From NCBI RefSeq assembly GCF_907164915.1, contig NC_061863.1:46783382-46847381 (forward strand): 64,000 nucleotides of DNA, in the 5' to 3' direction. The DNA is from Impatiens glandulifera. Taxonomy: Eukaryota; Streptophyta; Magnoliopsida; Ericales; Balsaminaceae. Below, one piece after another: positions 22,350 to 34,369 of the stretch; position 1 is the first letter of the stretch; each line of letters begins with the position of its first letter. The position numbers and the translations under genes are program-made. A model generated the notes under the pieces. It was not told the origin of the DNA. It was given only the letters and a program-made list of their open reading frames with translations, and did no database searches.

Positions 22350-22835
22350 TAGCTATAAATGAAACAAATCGAATACAAATAAAATTAGGTTATTGTCATT
22401 TATTTTGTGTTCAGGTTGAAATCAGGTCGACGTGTTTAACCTTATTAGTAAACATGTTAAAATCGGTTCGATCTTAAATAACCCAAATTCGTATATAATT
22501 TTATTTTGTAAAATTTTGTGTTTGTCCTCCCTTACTCACTCACTCGTTTATTATTAGATTTTTCTATAAGAAAATTTGTGATTTAGCTTCATCTTTGTTT
22601 TTTTTTTTATATCATTTTAACCTAAAATAAAGAGATGTGATATTAGTTATATCGAGTTAAATCAAGCTGGATTCAAGTTGAGTCAGGTCAATTGGATCGG
22701 GTTTAATCAATTACAATTAAGTTAATGTTATAGATTTCGACCCGAATTACTAAACATGTCTGGTTAAGATTAATATAGTTCAACCTGACAACCTAACAAC
22801 TCAAACTCGACCCGAATTGTCACATCTAATTGAAA
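22350..22835. mobile_element. Possible non-autonomous hAT-like element
   Basis: The right end, read inward, is TAGATGTGACAATTCGGGTC, a typical plant hAT-style terminus. The left end TAGCTATAAATGAAACAAAT is a weak match to it. The interior has words of the GGTTCGA/TCGGGT kind in both orientations. No 8-bp target duplication could be matched, so the left border is uncertain. Confidence 0.35.
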
Positions 22836-22839
22836 ATAA

Positions 22840-24003
22840 GGAATCTTATCATTTTGTTTTTGAAATATACAAAATTTCATTAAACACTTAGTTGTAAATA
22901 TCAAAATCTCTTAAGAACATTGTATATTTAAATTGTTGACTAATAAAAATACTATTTATTGTTGTTAAATCATTTTAACAAATAATGTCAAATTTCATCC
23001 TTCAATCTCTGTTTGTCATGTCTTTTCCATAATTTTTTGGAGTGAATAGCATGATCAGTTTGTGCTCATAATTAAGACAAATGCTTGATCATTGGATTGA
23101 TGATGGATATATTGAATCTGATTGAGATGTGTTAACCAACTATTGGTGAAATATTGATTAGACTTAAAATCTTAATTAGTAATTATAATATATTATTTAA
23201 TTAATAATAAAAATCATGTTTGACAGATCAATCATTCACAAGAATCACAACTCATGTTCACCCTTGATTGCCAGAATCTCCACCTTTAATTTTCTCTAAA
23301 CAAGAATCATTAATTAAATTGATTGAGATTCTCTGTTTTCAATAAAAGATCAATCCTCTTTTGTTGAGCTTGATTTATAATATATGGTTCATGTAAGTAT
23401 TAATATTATAATGTATATATAATATATGAATATTCTTGATGAGGATGTATCTCAATAAGAGAAAGAAACCGATGACATAAATCATAATATATAGTATATA
23501 AATATTAATAACCACTGAATAATGACTTTTTTTAAAGACTGTTTTATCTTACTGTGGGCTCAATAAAATAATATATATTTATAGAGTTTAATGAAATAAA
23601 ATTTTATTGTATTTGGGTGGACTCACATTTAATACTAAACTTATTTGAATTTGTATTAAAAAAAATGGTAAGGATTTGCATGCAGTTTCAGATAAAATTG
23701 AATTTGAATTAAAAAAATATTGTTGAATCTGCATGCAGCTAAAATTCAAATAAAAAAAATATATATATATAAATGAAATTAAATAATTTTGAATGTTCAT
23801 ATTAAATTATTCTGTATAAAGTGTATGTAACAAGTGGAGGATGACAGAGAAAAAGAGGAGAGAGAAAGATTATTGAAGAATATAGTCGGCTGCAGGTTCA
23901 ATGACTTTGGTCTTCTCGATTATCATAGACATAGTTACACAATTTTCAAATAAATGGTAACAAATAATTAAAGATATATATATTTTTTTAAAAGACATTT
24001 GAT
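22840..24003. other. AT-rich intergenic DNA, nothing recognised
   Basis: No coding or structural signal beyond simple AT-rich sequence. Confidence 0.55.
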
Positions 24004-25030
24004 CTCACTATGGTGGTGTTAGAATCAAACCATACTCTTGTTGTCTTCGGTCATCTTCAACGGGCACGCAAATCCCATTATACATGCTTTTTTTTCTTCA
24101 TTCGGACGCCATTTGCGTTCGGATACGTCTCTCTCCTCCGCCAACACAAATTTGTGTTGGCACTATTCATTTTCTCATTTTGACCATTTTTTCAAAATGA
24201 TTCTTAATTTATTTTTTATATAAAAACTTATATATCTATAAGGTAAGTTATGGATTTTTTTTAAGATAAAAAATTATAATATTTTTAAATGTATAATTAA
24301 ATCATTAAATTATATTATATTTGAAATTTTATCTAATTTATCTAATTTATTTATATTTTATAATTTATTTTTTATTTTTACATTACAAATAATCATTTGT
24401 AATCATAGAAATTTATTATTTTGTTATTAATAATGTTTGTTTATTTAAATATATTATTGAATTATTTTATTGTGTATGAATTATTGATATATAATTAATT
24501 TTATCTTAATTTTATTAAATGAATATAAAAAGATTTGGGTTAAATATGTGAAGTTGATAAATATATAGATAATATTAATAAGATTAAAAAATTAGTGTAA
24601 AAAAGAGTATTCTAAGAATATTTTTTAGTTTGAAAATGAATTTTTGAGTATAGGTTGAAGATGGTCTTAGTGAGTTATAATTTATTAGAGGTATACAATG
24701 TAAATCAATAACATAAAAAATTATAGACGATTTACTCATAATTTTGAAAGATTATAGTCAATTTTATGGTTAGGGAAAAAATAAGATATTTGATTTCCTT
24801 TCAAAGCGCTTTCAGGCTTTTTATCTCTTAGTCGATTATTTTTATTAGTCCACTACTGTGTTAGAATCAAACCATACTCTTGTCGTTTGAAATATCTTAG
24901 TGAGTTATAATATATACTTTAAATCAATAACATAAAAAACTAGAGGTGATTTACTCATAATTTTGAAAGATTATAGTCAATTTTATATATTCGTTAGGGC
25001 AAAAATAGGATATTTGATTTCCTTGAAAAG
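24004..25030. repeat. Local direct duplication, one copy interrupted by a MITE
   Basis: GTTAGAATCAAACCATACTC occurs at about 24018 and 24859. The block CTTAGTGAGTTATAAT through ATTTGATTTCCTT occurs at about 24667-24801 and 24896-25024. In the right copy the two parts are about 10 bp apart. In the left copy about 620 bp with inverted ends lies between them, so the right copy serves as the empty-site version. Confidence 0.7.
24049..24666. mobile_element. MITE with GTCATCTTCAAC inverted ends
   Basis: Ends GGTCATCTTCAAC and, inverted, ACCATCTTCAAC flank about 618 bp of AT-rich non-coding DNA. CTT on each side is a possible 3-bp target duplication. The neighbouring duplicate without this segment supports insertion. 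The superfamily was not assigned. Confidence 0.55.
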
Positions 25031-25045
25031 TTTGAAAAAATCACT

Positions 25046-25131
25046 GTAAATAAATAATAACCCATGCCTAGCTAGGAATAGTATGGGGGTAAATAAATAA
25101 TAACCCATGCCTAGCTAGGAATAGTATGGGG
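25046..25131. repeat. Perfect 43-bp tandem duplication
   Basis: Two head-to-tail copies (25046-25088 and 25089-25131) beginning GTAAATAAATAATAACCC and ending AGGAATAGTATGGGG, with no difference seen. Confidence 0.95.
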
Positions 25132-27130
25132 GTCCCGTTTTGTTAATTGAAAGAATCATAATCTATTTATATGTATATTTTATTATGATACGGCGATCAT
25201 TAATGTTGATTGAAATTGCACTTTCCTTGGCTTTTAAAATTGGTTTTTTGTATTTAATAAATTGCAATGAAATTAAGAAAATGACAGGAGGAGGGTACTT
25301 ACATTGCACCACCCATCTCGTGATCCACGCTATCCTCTTCTTTCTTTCTCATAAAATATGTATGTCTTTCAAATTTTTGTAACAAATTTGTACGTTACTT
25401 TAATCTCACTCTTTTGAACTAAATATAATCTATACCATTATTATCTTCATTTAACTTAACAATATAATCTATACCATTATTATCTTCATTTAACTTAACA
25501 CGTTTTTAGTTAAAATCGAATAAAAATATGTATGAATATTTTAAATTACATTATTTATTGTTATTTTTCTAGTATTTAAAATTTTTAGATATTAAATTAA
25601 GTTACTATAGTTAGGGTTTGTTTGAGGAACTGAGTTTTTGAATCCCAAAAAACCCATGTTTGATTAAATTAAAAGAAAAATCAATTTTTAAATTATTATG
25701 ACCAAAATACCCCTAACAAGATATGTCTTTTATTAATGTTAATTTTTGTTAAAATAAAATAATATTTAAGGAAAGGGTAATTTGGGTATTTTAATTATTA
25801 AAATGATGGATTAGATTGGTGATGTGATTGTTGAGTTTTTATCCCAAGAAAAATAATAAACACAACAAAAATTTCAGAGAAAACAAGTTTACAAATAGAC
25901 GTGACATGGAATGTGGGTAGGGAATGTCCCGAAATACACGTGGGTAGAAGAAAGAAAATTAAAAATGTCCCAAAATGCTCATTTCGAATCCCGAAACGCA
26001 CGTGGTAGAAGAGAAAAAATTAAAAATATTCTGAAACGCTTATTTCGGGACAAAAAAAATTCTGGTCCTGAAATGAGCGTTTCAGAGCCCAAAATGTGTT
26101 TTTCGGGACGTGAGGGCAACGTGACTGGCCAAGTTACATTCGTGAACTTTCTTTCGCTGGAATTTTCGTTAAATTTATCATTTTCCTATCGAAATAATCA
26201 AAGATCGAGGCGTTATTGACTGCAGAGAGTTACATATTTGAACTTTTGGAATTATAAATATTGTAAATGAATAAAATGATTTAATATTCAAGTATAAATT
26301 TGGGGAATAAATAATTTTATTCAATTAATTGATGACAAAAGAATTGTTGAGATTTAAGTTGGACTTGGATGAGTCTAGTTAGCTTTCTGGTTGGCAATAT
26401 GCATTTAATTGAACCATATTCCTACTCTCTTTTAATTTAATTGTCTAGCTAGCTATGACAATGCCAGCAAATAGTGTGGCCACGTTACTTTTTATTATTA
26501 ATTCATGCCAATTCTGAATTTCTGATCAATCTCTCTCTTTCTTTCCTTCTGTACGCAATGAAATTAATTAAATAATAGTGACACATGCATGCACTGTGCA
26601 ATGTAAAACATTGCTAACATATTATAAATCCGCTAGTTATCTAATTACAATTTCACTTATTTGAAAAATTTATATATATTTTGTTTTAAGTCTTAAAATC
26701 TCTTGTACCCTAACTTATTCTTTTTTTTCTTCATTTCTTTTATATCTGATAAACTTGATTGAGCTATGAAAAGTTATTTCTTCTACCTACCATAATTAGT
26801 GTTGCTAAATTTAATGGGGTTGACGATTGAAATGAACACAAAACTAGAGGATTAGTTCAGAAAAATGCTTAAGAAAAAGAGAAAAAAGTGTTCCTAACAA
26901 AGAAAAGTAAAAATAATTTGAAAGCATAAACAAAAAGCAACTAAATGTAAATATTATAATTCTCCTTAAGATAAGTAAATTAGGATCCACGTCAAATATT
27001 TTGATACATAAATTAAATTGTGTGAGAATAAAAAGTAATTTGCAAAAATTTCAACAACAAAGTTTTTGTCATCCATTCTGAATATTGACATGAAACAAAT
27101 GAGAGAGACAATGGTTCATTGGCTTGAGTT
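25132..27130. other. AT-rich intergenic DNA
   Basis: A near-identical direct repeat lies at about 25422-25450 and 25461-25490 (AATATAATCTATACCATTAT). Segment 25905-26110 has repeated CCCGAAACGCACGTGG/CCCAAAATG words. No gene was recognised. Confidence 0.5.
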
Positions 27131-27137
27131 CGACCTC

Positions 27138-27480
27138 GAGTTTCAGCTTGAAAACTTAATTTTAATTCAATTTTTTCGAGTTGAACTTGTAAGTAAATAG
27201 TCGAGCCGAGTTTGAACTCAAATTTACAAACTAATTTGAAATAGAGCTTCAGCTCTACAACTTAATTTTAATTCAAAATTTTGCGAGTTGAATTTGTAGG
27301 TAAAATAGTCTAGTCGAGTTCGATCTCATATTTACAAACTCGTTCAAGCTGGAGCTTCAACTTTAAAACTTAATTTTAATTCAATTTTTTCGAGTCGAGT
27401 TTGTAGGTAAATAATGGAGTCGAGTTCGAACTCAAATTTACAAGCTCATTTGAGCCAAGCTAATAGAAACTAAATTGAGC
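27138..27480. repeat. About 106-bp tandem repeat, three degenerate copies
   Basis: Units start near 27138, 27244 and 27352. Each contains GAGYTTCAGCTYTA, AACTTAATTTTAATTCAA, TTCGAGTYGARTTTGTAGG and GAACTCAAATTTACAA. Similar GAG-CTCGAG-rich repeats are common in plant DNA elements; the parent element is not identified. Confidence 0.8.
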
Positions 27481-27484
27481 CGAG

Positions 27485-28637
27485 CTCAAACTTTGACCTC
27501 AACTTGACTCATTTGTAGCAGAAGACCCTAGTTTAAGAGTCTAATTTCAATTCTTGTATATATGTTTGTTTGAGAATTTGTTAACTTAGAAATTGAATTT
27601 ATACATACATGGAAACAAGCAATTTTCATCATAAATATCATTTCATTTCACTTAGATGACAGGAAAATATGGGATCTTTGGACATTAAAAATATCCATTG
27701 AACCTTAATATTATGAATTCAACTCTTAAATCAAACTGAAGGCTGTAATGTAGTTACTTAATCAATTATATATTTAATTAATTGTGGCATTTGAATATGT
27801 TAATTGTGCAAGTGTGTGCATGACTTAATATATATTATGTCATGACAAACATTATTGATGATGAGATAGTTTGATATAATTATTTAACTTGTAAATTAAT
27901 CAGTTGTGGGGTACTTAAAAGCATATGTTTTCCCAGAATTATGATCAACTTGGCCAGAAAGAGAATGAATATACATAATACATTCCCCCATTAACTATTC
28001 AACTGATGAATCTGGTCAGTTGTGTGTAGACAGACTTATTTGTTTTATTTAAATGTTAATGTTTTCAATAATAAAGCTGACTTTTTTTATTTGTGATCCA
28101 ACTTCATTTTAATGGGTAATAAGTAATAACATGATTTTATAATCATAAATAAAACTTAAAAAATAATTTGTAAGCAACTTCTTATTGCCATCAATTGGGT
28201 GTTTTGTCTGTCACTAAGAGAATATAATTAACCAACTAATTGGATTATCATAATCATATATATATATATTATATTCTTTTGTTTTATATTAATGACCTGT
28301 TAAGGGTAATGATCAATTATCAGTAACTATCTTACTGGCTCCTGCAAGTTTTAATTTAATTAAGAAGTTCAATTTTGATTTTTTGTTTTTGAAGTAAAAT
28401 TTATAATGGAAGTCTTATGATTGTAATTTAATCCCATTCAAGTGTAACAAATTAATTAATTAATTAAAGAGCAATTAAATGAAAACTTTGAAATAATAAT
28501 TTTGAGTGGATCATCTAAACACTTGTGGAATTGGAACCAGCCCGGAACACTGGAAGGCCCAATGGAATGAATTACCTTTTCTTTTTAAATATTTTTTTTT
28601 GGGTCAAAAGTTAGACTTTCTAGTTGACTTTTTAATT

Positions 28638-28640
<3 letters not shown>
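27485..28640. other. AT-rich intergenic DNA, nothing recognised
   Basis: No coding or structured signal seen. Confidence 0.55.

Positions 28641-28691
<51 letters not shown>
28641..28691. repeat. (ATT)n microsatellite
   Basis: About 17 uninterrupted ATT units. Confidence 0.97.
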
Positions 28692-29061
28692 GTTTAAGCA
28701 AGGATAAGGAGTTAATTTATTGAGTTTTTATAAATTATTTAATTTGATGTAATGATTTTATCATATAAAATATTTTAATTATAAATAAATCACTTATCAT
28801 TTTATTCATTCTTATATTTATATAATTTAATTTATCAACTAAAATATTAAATTATTTTATTAAAATTTAAAAATTAATTAATTTTTTTTATTATATATTA
28901 ATAATACCTTTAAAATCATTTTATTTAAAAAAAAATTCAATTTCTACCCATCTCAAATTAAGACGTTCTAAGTAGATATTAATTTATAAGCAAGTCATAA
29001 ATTTAACAATTATCATGTATAAAAAGAAAAAAATTGTTAAGAATTTTAATTGTATTTTGAG

Positions 29062-29067
<6 letters not shown>

Positions 29068-29100
<33 letters not shown>
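29068..29100. repeat. (AT)n microsatellite followed by poly-T
   Basis: About 16 AT units run into a T stretch. Confidence 0.95.
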
Positions 29101-29108
<8 letters not shown>

Positions 29109-29471
29109 TTTATAATTTTGCTACATTTCTTAATTAAAAAAATAATATTTATATTATTGTTAGCTAATATGGATTTTGTTCATGCTATTCATTTAAATCA
29201 TGAGATTTTTAATGAGATTTAAAACATTAAATATTAGAAATGACGTCACTAATCCTAGATACTTTGTTTCATAAGTAAAAAGTCATAAATTTGAATATTA
29301 TGTTTGTGCATGCCCATACTAGTAAGTATAAATACTATTTTATTATACATGGGCTTCACTTAAACCATGTACTTTGTCTTTGTCTTCCAAACATATACAT
29401 GAAAATAAACATAGTAATGAATACAAAAATTCATTTGTTTCTTGTTGCTCATTTTAATTATATTTTAGTCT

Positions 29472-29500
29472 TTTATTTATTTATTTATTTATTTATTTAT
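29472..29500. repeat. (TTTA)n microsatellite
   Basis: About seven TTTA units within a decayed spacer of the array. Confidence 0.9.
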
Positions 29501-30189
29501 TGTTTTGCTATATTTATTCATTGAAAAAATATAGTTTAGATTATTTGTTAGCTGGTGATCAGGATTTGTTTGTTCCTCCACTTAAATAATGATATTTTTA
29601 GTGAAAATGAAAATTAATCTACTTATTTTTTTTAAAGTAAAATGTGTAAGTTTAAGAAAATTATTATGAAATATAGTGCATGTAGCTAAGTACATAGAGC
29701 AAGTCATAAATTTGATTTTATTTGACTCATATTAATATATTTTTACATGTTAAAAATGAAAAATGATTTACCCAGTTTCCTTATACAATACCTTTATATA
29801 GCATTTACTTGATTTGAAAAAAAAGAAAAAATATATCTTGAAAAAAGTGAAAAATATTTTCTTTTTCTTATTAAAAATATAGTATCTTTTGTCTTAAAAC
29901 CGCACGCATAAAAATAACCCATGACAACAAATAAAAATGTTTAGAATTGTTTCTCATCTACTTTTGTTCATATTTTACATATATTTTTTTGTTAATTTAA
30001 AGTTTTGCTAAATTTATTCAATGACTTTTTTTTAATATATTATTTGCTCATAAGTATGCATTTTGTCTAATTTATATATTTTTTTTATTATATTATGTTT
30101 TTTTTATATAGAATTCATGACTTCCACTTAAATTATAATAATTTTAATTAGGAAAATGTATAAATATAAGAAATCTAACTTAATAGTTA

Positions 30190-30260
30190 GCAAAATAGCT
30201 TAGTGTAAAAAGCATTTGATTTCTATACAGGAAGTCATAGATTTAACTATATATTGCGTG
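30190..30260 (+). pseudogene. tRNA-Arg-like pseudogene
   Basis: Strongly decayed: GCAAAATAGCTTAGTG in the D region, no paired anticodon stem, and an AT-rich T arm. Confidence 0.6.
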
Positions 30261-30556
30261 TTTGACAATTTTGTTTTTTTATAATGTAAAAGTTCCAAAA
30301 TACAAAGTCATAGCTTCAAGCTTTCAACCATTATTTTTTTTTATCATTCCGGTTATTTATTTAAACCATACTAATTATAATGAGAATCCAATCCAATCCA
30401 ACTTAATTTTTTTTTTTTTATAATTTTTAAACTATTATAAGTTTAAGAAAGTTAACTCTAAATATAGTGATTGAATTTAGCATTTTAATTTTTTTAAGAA
30501 AAATATCTTAGACGTTATCTATATTTTGTGTATTAGATTTATTTTAACAACACTTA

Positions 30557-30628
30557 GCTCCTGGAACTTAGTGAATAGAGCATCTTTTCCTAAATAGAAA
30601 GTCATAGGTTTGACTCCTATTAAGCGCG
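30557..30628 (+). pseudogene. tRNA-Arg-like pseudogene
   Basis: CTTTTCCTAAATAGA retains the CCTAA anticodon-loop remnant. The 5' acceptor reads GCTCCTG, the D stem is broken and the T loop is TTTGACT. Confidence 0.75.
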
Positions 30629-30872
30629 TTTGACAACTTTGATTTTTTTTGTTTTAAAATAAATATGATTTTTTTTCCAAAATACAAAACCATAGCTTAT
30701 CATTATTTTTATAATACATGCTCTCCAATTAAACCATATCAATTATAATGCGAATCCAATCCAACTTAGGATTTTTTTTACAGTTTTTTAATTATTGTAA
30801 ATTTAAGAAAATAATTAATCCTAAATATTGTTTCTCTATATTTTGTGAATTAGATTTGTTTACCAACAACTA

Positions 30873-30931
30873 GCGCTTGTAACTCAATGGATAGAACGTC
30901 GGTTTCCTAAGTCATAGGTTTGACCCCTATT
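30873..30931 (+). pseudogene. tRNA-Arg-like pseudogene with internal deletion
   Basis: TTTCCTAAGTCATAGG shows loss of the 3' anticodon stem and most of the variable loop. The 3' acceptor is absent. Confidence 0.75.
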
Positions 30932-31090
30932 GGGAATCAAAATTAACTTTGCACTTTTTACAGTTTTTTAATTATTCAAAATTTAAGAAAGAAGTTAACC
31001 CTAAATGTAGTTAATTGAAATGAGCATCCTAAGAAAAATATCTTAGATCTTATCTATAATTTGTGCATTAGATTTATTTACCAACAATTA

Positions 31091-31162
31091 GCACTCGTAG
31101 CTCAATTGATAAAAGTCTGTTTCTTAAGTAGAAAGTCATATGTTTGACTCCTATCTAGCGCG
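31091..31162 (+). pseudogene. tRNA-Arg-like pseudogene
   Basis: D arm CTCAATTGATAAAAG and loop TTCTTAA with an unpaired stem; T loop TTTGACT; acceptor partly kept (CTAGCGCG). Confidence 0.75.
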
Positions 31163-31437
31163 TTTGACAACTTTATTTTTTATTTTTTTTAAAATGTGAT
31201 TTTTTCCAAAATACAAAACCATAGTTTACCATTATTTTTACTCTCAACTTAAATCATATCAATTATAATGCGAATCCAATTCAACTTTGGAATGTTTACA
31301 ATTTTTTAATTATTGTAAATTTAAGAAAATAATTAACCCTAAATGTAGTTAATTGAATTGAGTGTTTTTAATTTACTAAGAAAAACATTTTAAATATTCT
31401 CTATATTTTGTGCATTAGATTTGTTTCCCAACACTTA

Positions 31438-31510
31438 GTGCCTGTAGCTTAGTGGATAGAGCGTCCGCTTCTTAAACAAAAAGTCATAGGTTTGACTACT
31501 ATTTGGTGCG
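31438..31510 (+). pseudogene. tRNA-Arg-like pseudogene
   Basis: GTGCCTGTAGCTTAGTGG at the 5' end is close to the intact gene, but the anticodon arm (CCGCTTCTTAAACAA) and the T arm are mispaired. Confidence 0.75.
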
Positions 31511-31809
31511 TTTAAAAATTTTGATTCTTTAAATTTAAAAAAAAAAATGTGTATTTTTTTTCAAAATACAAAACCATAGCTTCAACCATTTTTTTTACCA
31601 TCCTTGCTCTCAATTTAAACCTACTAATGGGAATTTAAATAAACTTTGGACTTCTTACAGTTTTTTAATTATTGTAAATTTAAGAAAAAATCTAACCTAG
31701 ACGTAGTTAATTAAATTAGATGTAGTTAATTAAATTGATCGTCTATCCTAAGAAAAATATCTTAGACGTTCTCTATTTTTGTGTATTAGATTTTTTTTAC
31801 TAACACTTA

Positions 31810-31882
31810 GCGCATGTAGCTCAGTGGATAGAGCGTCTTTTTCTTAAGTAGAAAGTCATAGGTTTGATTCCTATCTAGCTCG
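31810..31882 (+). pseudogene. tRNA-Arg-like pseudogene
   Basis: D arm intact; the anticodon loop TTCTTAA would read CTT with a mispaired stem (TCTTT/GTAGA); T loop TTTGATT; the acceptor 3' strand is changed to TAGCTCG. Confidence 0.75.
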
Positions 31883-32159
31883 TTTGGCAACTTTAAATTT
31901 TTATTTGTTTTAAAAAAATGTGATTTTTTTTCCAAAATACAAAACTATAGCTTACCATTAATTTTAGAATTCATGCTCTACACTTAACCATATCAATTAT
32001 AATGCGAATCCCATCTAACTTTTTACAGTTTTTTAATTATTATAAATTTAAGAAAATAATTAACCCTAAATGTAGTTAATTGAATTGAGCGTTTTTTTTT
32101 AGAAAAATATCTTAGATGTTCTCTATATTATGTTCATTAGATTTGTTTACGATTAATTA

Positions 32160-32232
32160 GCGCCTGTAGCTCAGTGGATAGAGCGTCTGTTTTCTAAGCA
32201 GAAAGTCATAGGTTCGACCCCTATCTGGCACG
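32160..32232 (+). tRNA. tRNA-Arg-like copy with anticodon TCT
   Basis: A near-complete cloverleaf: D arm GCTCAGTGGATAGAGC, anticodon stem TCTGT/GCAGA, T arm ATAGG-TTCGACC-CCTAT. The anticodon loop TTTCTAA gives TCT, still an arginine anticodon (AGA codons), by one C-to-T change from CCT. One acceptor pair is broken (C2 opposite A71, from GGCACG). It may be a working minor tRNA-Arg(UCU) or a pseudogene in early decay; sequence alone does not decide. Confidence 0.55.
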
Positions 32233-32402
32233 TCTGACAATTTTAAATTTTTTTTTTGTTATAATGTGAATTCAATCAAACTTTGGACTAAGATGTTTTC
32301 TATATTTTGTGCATTAGATTAACTTTAAATGCAGTTAATTGAAATGAGCGATTTTTACTAAGAAAAATATCTTAGATGTTTTCTATATTTTGTGTATTAG
32401 AT

Positions 32403-33497
32403 CTTACCTTGAAAAGCAGGGTCACCTTACATTCTTGAATCGATAACCATCTTTCTCCGTCCTTCGGGACCAACAAGGGGAAGTACATGAATATTCACAT
32501 ATTGTTCATTGATTACGTCTTTCTACCTGATCTTAGACCCTGCCTCACCTTCCGTGGACGAACTTTGCGAAAGAACCCTTAGTTTTCGGGGCATTGAATT
32601 CTCACCAATGTTTTCATTACTCAAACTGACATTCTCACTTTCGCTTCGTCTACCAATGCTCACATGAGTGCTTCCCACTAAGGTAGAACGCTCCCCTACC
32701 AATGTATTTTTACATCCCACAGTTTTGATAGATCGCTTAGCTCTGTTCATCTTCGGCACATGAGCGTGCCCTGCCTCACCTTCCGTGGACGAACCTTGCG
32801 GAAGAATCCTTAGTTTTCGGGGCATTGGATTCTCACCAATGTTTGCATTACTCAAACTAACATTCTCACTTTCGCTTCGTCTACCAGTGCTCACACGAGT
32901 GCTTCCCACTAAGGTAGAACGCTCCCCTACCAATGTATTTTTACATCCCACAATTTTGGTAGATCGCTTAGCTCTGTTCATCTTCGGCACATGAGCGCTC
33001 AATTAGTGATCTATTACGCACTCTTTCAAGGATGGCTACTTCTAGGAAAACCTTCTAGATGTCTCTACATCCCTACCTCCTTTATCAATGAGCGGTCATT
33101 TATGGGCCTTAACCGGTGATTCGAGATATTTCCCTCTCGATGATGAAGTTTATCCCCCACCGTCTCATTGACTGACCTTGACCCCTTTTAGTTTGAGGTC
33201 ATATATAGTATTTAGAGTTTTCCTCGATTTAGTACCGCTCTTGCGACCCACACCGAAACAATGCTTTACCCCTAGATGTCCAATAAACTACTACGCCTCA
33301 ATGTATATTGGGGAGAACCAACTAGCTCTAAGTTCGAGTGACATTTTACCCTTAAGCACAAACTCATTTGCTGATTTTTCATCATAGTCGGTTCGAACCT
33401 CCACTTAGTTTCACCCAAGATTCATCATAGTCATGGATAGATCACCTAGGTACGAGTCTATAAGTAGTGACAATTGCAATAGTGACAATTGTCGTAT
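32403..33497 (-). pseudogene. Nuclear copy of plastid 23S rRNA (NUPT), main part
   Basis: Reverse-strand plastid 23S rRNA sequence is recognisable throughout: the complement of AGGTGACCCTGCTTTTC, GTTGGTCCCGAAGGACGGAG, CATTGGTGAGAATC, GGTTCTCCCCAATA and the TAAGTGGAGGTTCGAACC region. Many transitions and an internal duplication show it is not functional. It was inserted into the tRNA-Arg array at TTAGAT/TTCTTTACC, where the plastid end TCTTACC shares microhomology with the target. The 23S sequence resumes at 36774 after a later insertion. Confidence 0.9.
32538..33000. repeat. 231-bp tandem duplication inside the plastid 23S copy
   Basis: Copies 32538-32768 and 32769-32999 both start CCCTGCCTCACCTTCCGTGG and end near CATCTTCGGCACATGAGC. 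They differ at a handful of sites. Since 231 is a multiple of three, the duplication creates a spurious 159-codon ORF on the minus strand. Confidence 0.93.
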
Positions 33498-34369
33498 TGT
33501 AACCCCGGGAATCCCGCAGTAGTGCGTGTGGTCGACATATGGCATGCGAGCCTAAAGTGGCTTGAGATTCGATGGTTTTAATCTTAATTTGCATGTTGGA
33601 CATCTTTTTAAAATAAAACATTATTTTTAAAAGATTTGGATAGTACCTGGTAGTTTTTAAAATTAATTATGTAAAAATAATTAATTTTATTCAAATTTTA
33701 ATAATCTCGGGATTTCTATAATCAAATGTCGATTTGATTTTTTTATGAAATTCGATTTAAATTAATTAAACATAATTAATTTAAGAAAAAATATTTATTT
33801 GAAGACATAGTCGCTAATTAATTTTAAAAAATCAATAAAAAAGTGTACGTGTATAAATGTATTTTATACTAGAGTTTTGTTTGGTTCGAAGTTTGGTGAT
33901 ACTTGGAAATGACTTTCACGCTATGTCCTTTATACTTATTTTAAAAACGGTCTCTACTTATAAATTTCCTTTTTGAAAATAAGTTGTATAATTTTTGAGT
34001 TTTAACTAATTATTCTTCTGGTCCTAGTCATACTTATTAGTTTTAGCGTTATTTAAAATAATTAAACAACAATATTTAAATGCTGGTACCTATTATAGAT
34101 GATAACTAGGGTGGAAATACCTGAAGAATATCAGTCATTTTTAAAGACATTAGGGTTTAGAAATAAACACCAAACGAGTCTTTGTTGAAATATTTTTGTG
34201 GAAATATCCCAAAAATACTTAAATGCATTTTCTAATTTTTAGGGATTTTTAGAAAATGATTTGGAGTCCCAAAATTACAAAAATAATTTTGGATTTTTAA
34301 AAGTGGAACCAAACAAGCCTTAGGACCGTAGTCCTAAGGCTGGGTTCGTTTTTGTCGGTCGGGGTCAGG

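Larger units (their letters stand above)
29130..32402 (+). repeat. Tandem tRNA-Arg gene array, part 2
   Basis: Same unit as at 1-1540. Very decayed copies appear near 29262 and 29676; recognisable ones start at 30190, 30557, 30873, 31091, 31438, 31810 and 32160. Spacing is mostly 316-372 bp, with one internal deletion (218 bp). Decay increases toward the left edge, where only fragments such as AAGTCATAAATTTGA remain. The array stops at a plastid DNA insertion and resumes at 36836. Confidence 0.88.

Noticed and set aside
28506..28697. 63-codon ORF ending in poly-isoleucine
   Set aside because: The end is the (ATT)n microsatellite.
31810..31882. tRNA-Lys (CTT) gene
   Set aside because: The anticodon arises by mutation of a tRNA-Arg copy; the anticodon stem and acceptor are mispaired, so it is a pseudogene.
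32523..33002. 159-codon repetitive ORF on the minus strand
   Set aside because: It is a 231-bp duplicated piece of plastid 23S rRNA, not a protein gene.
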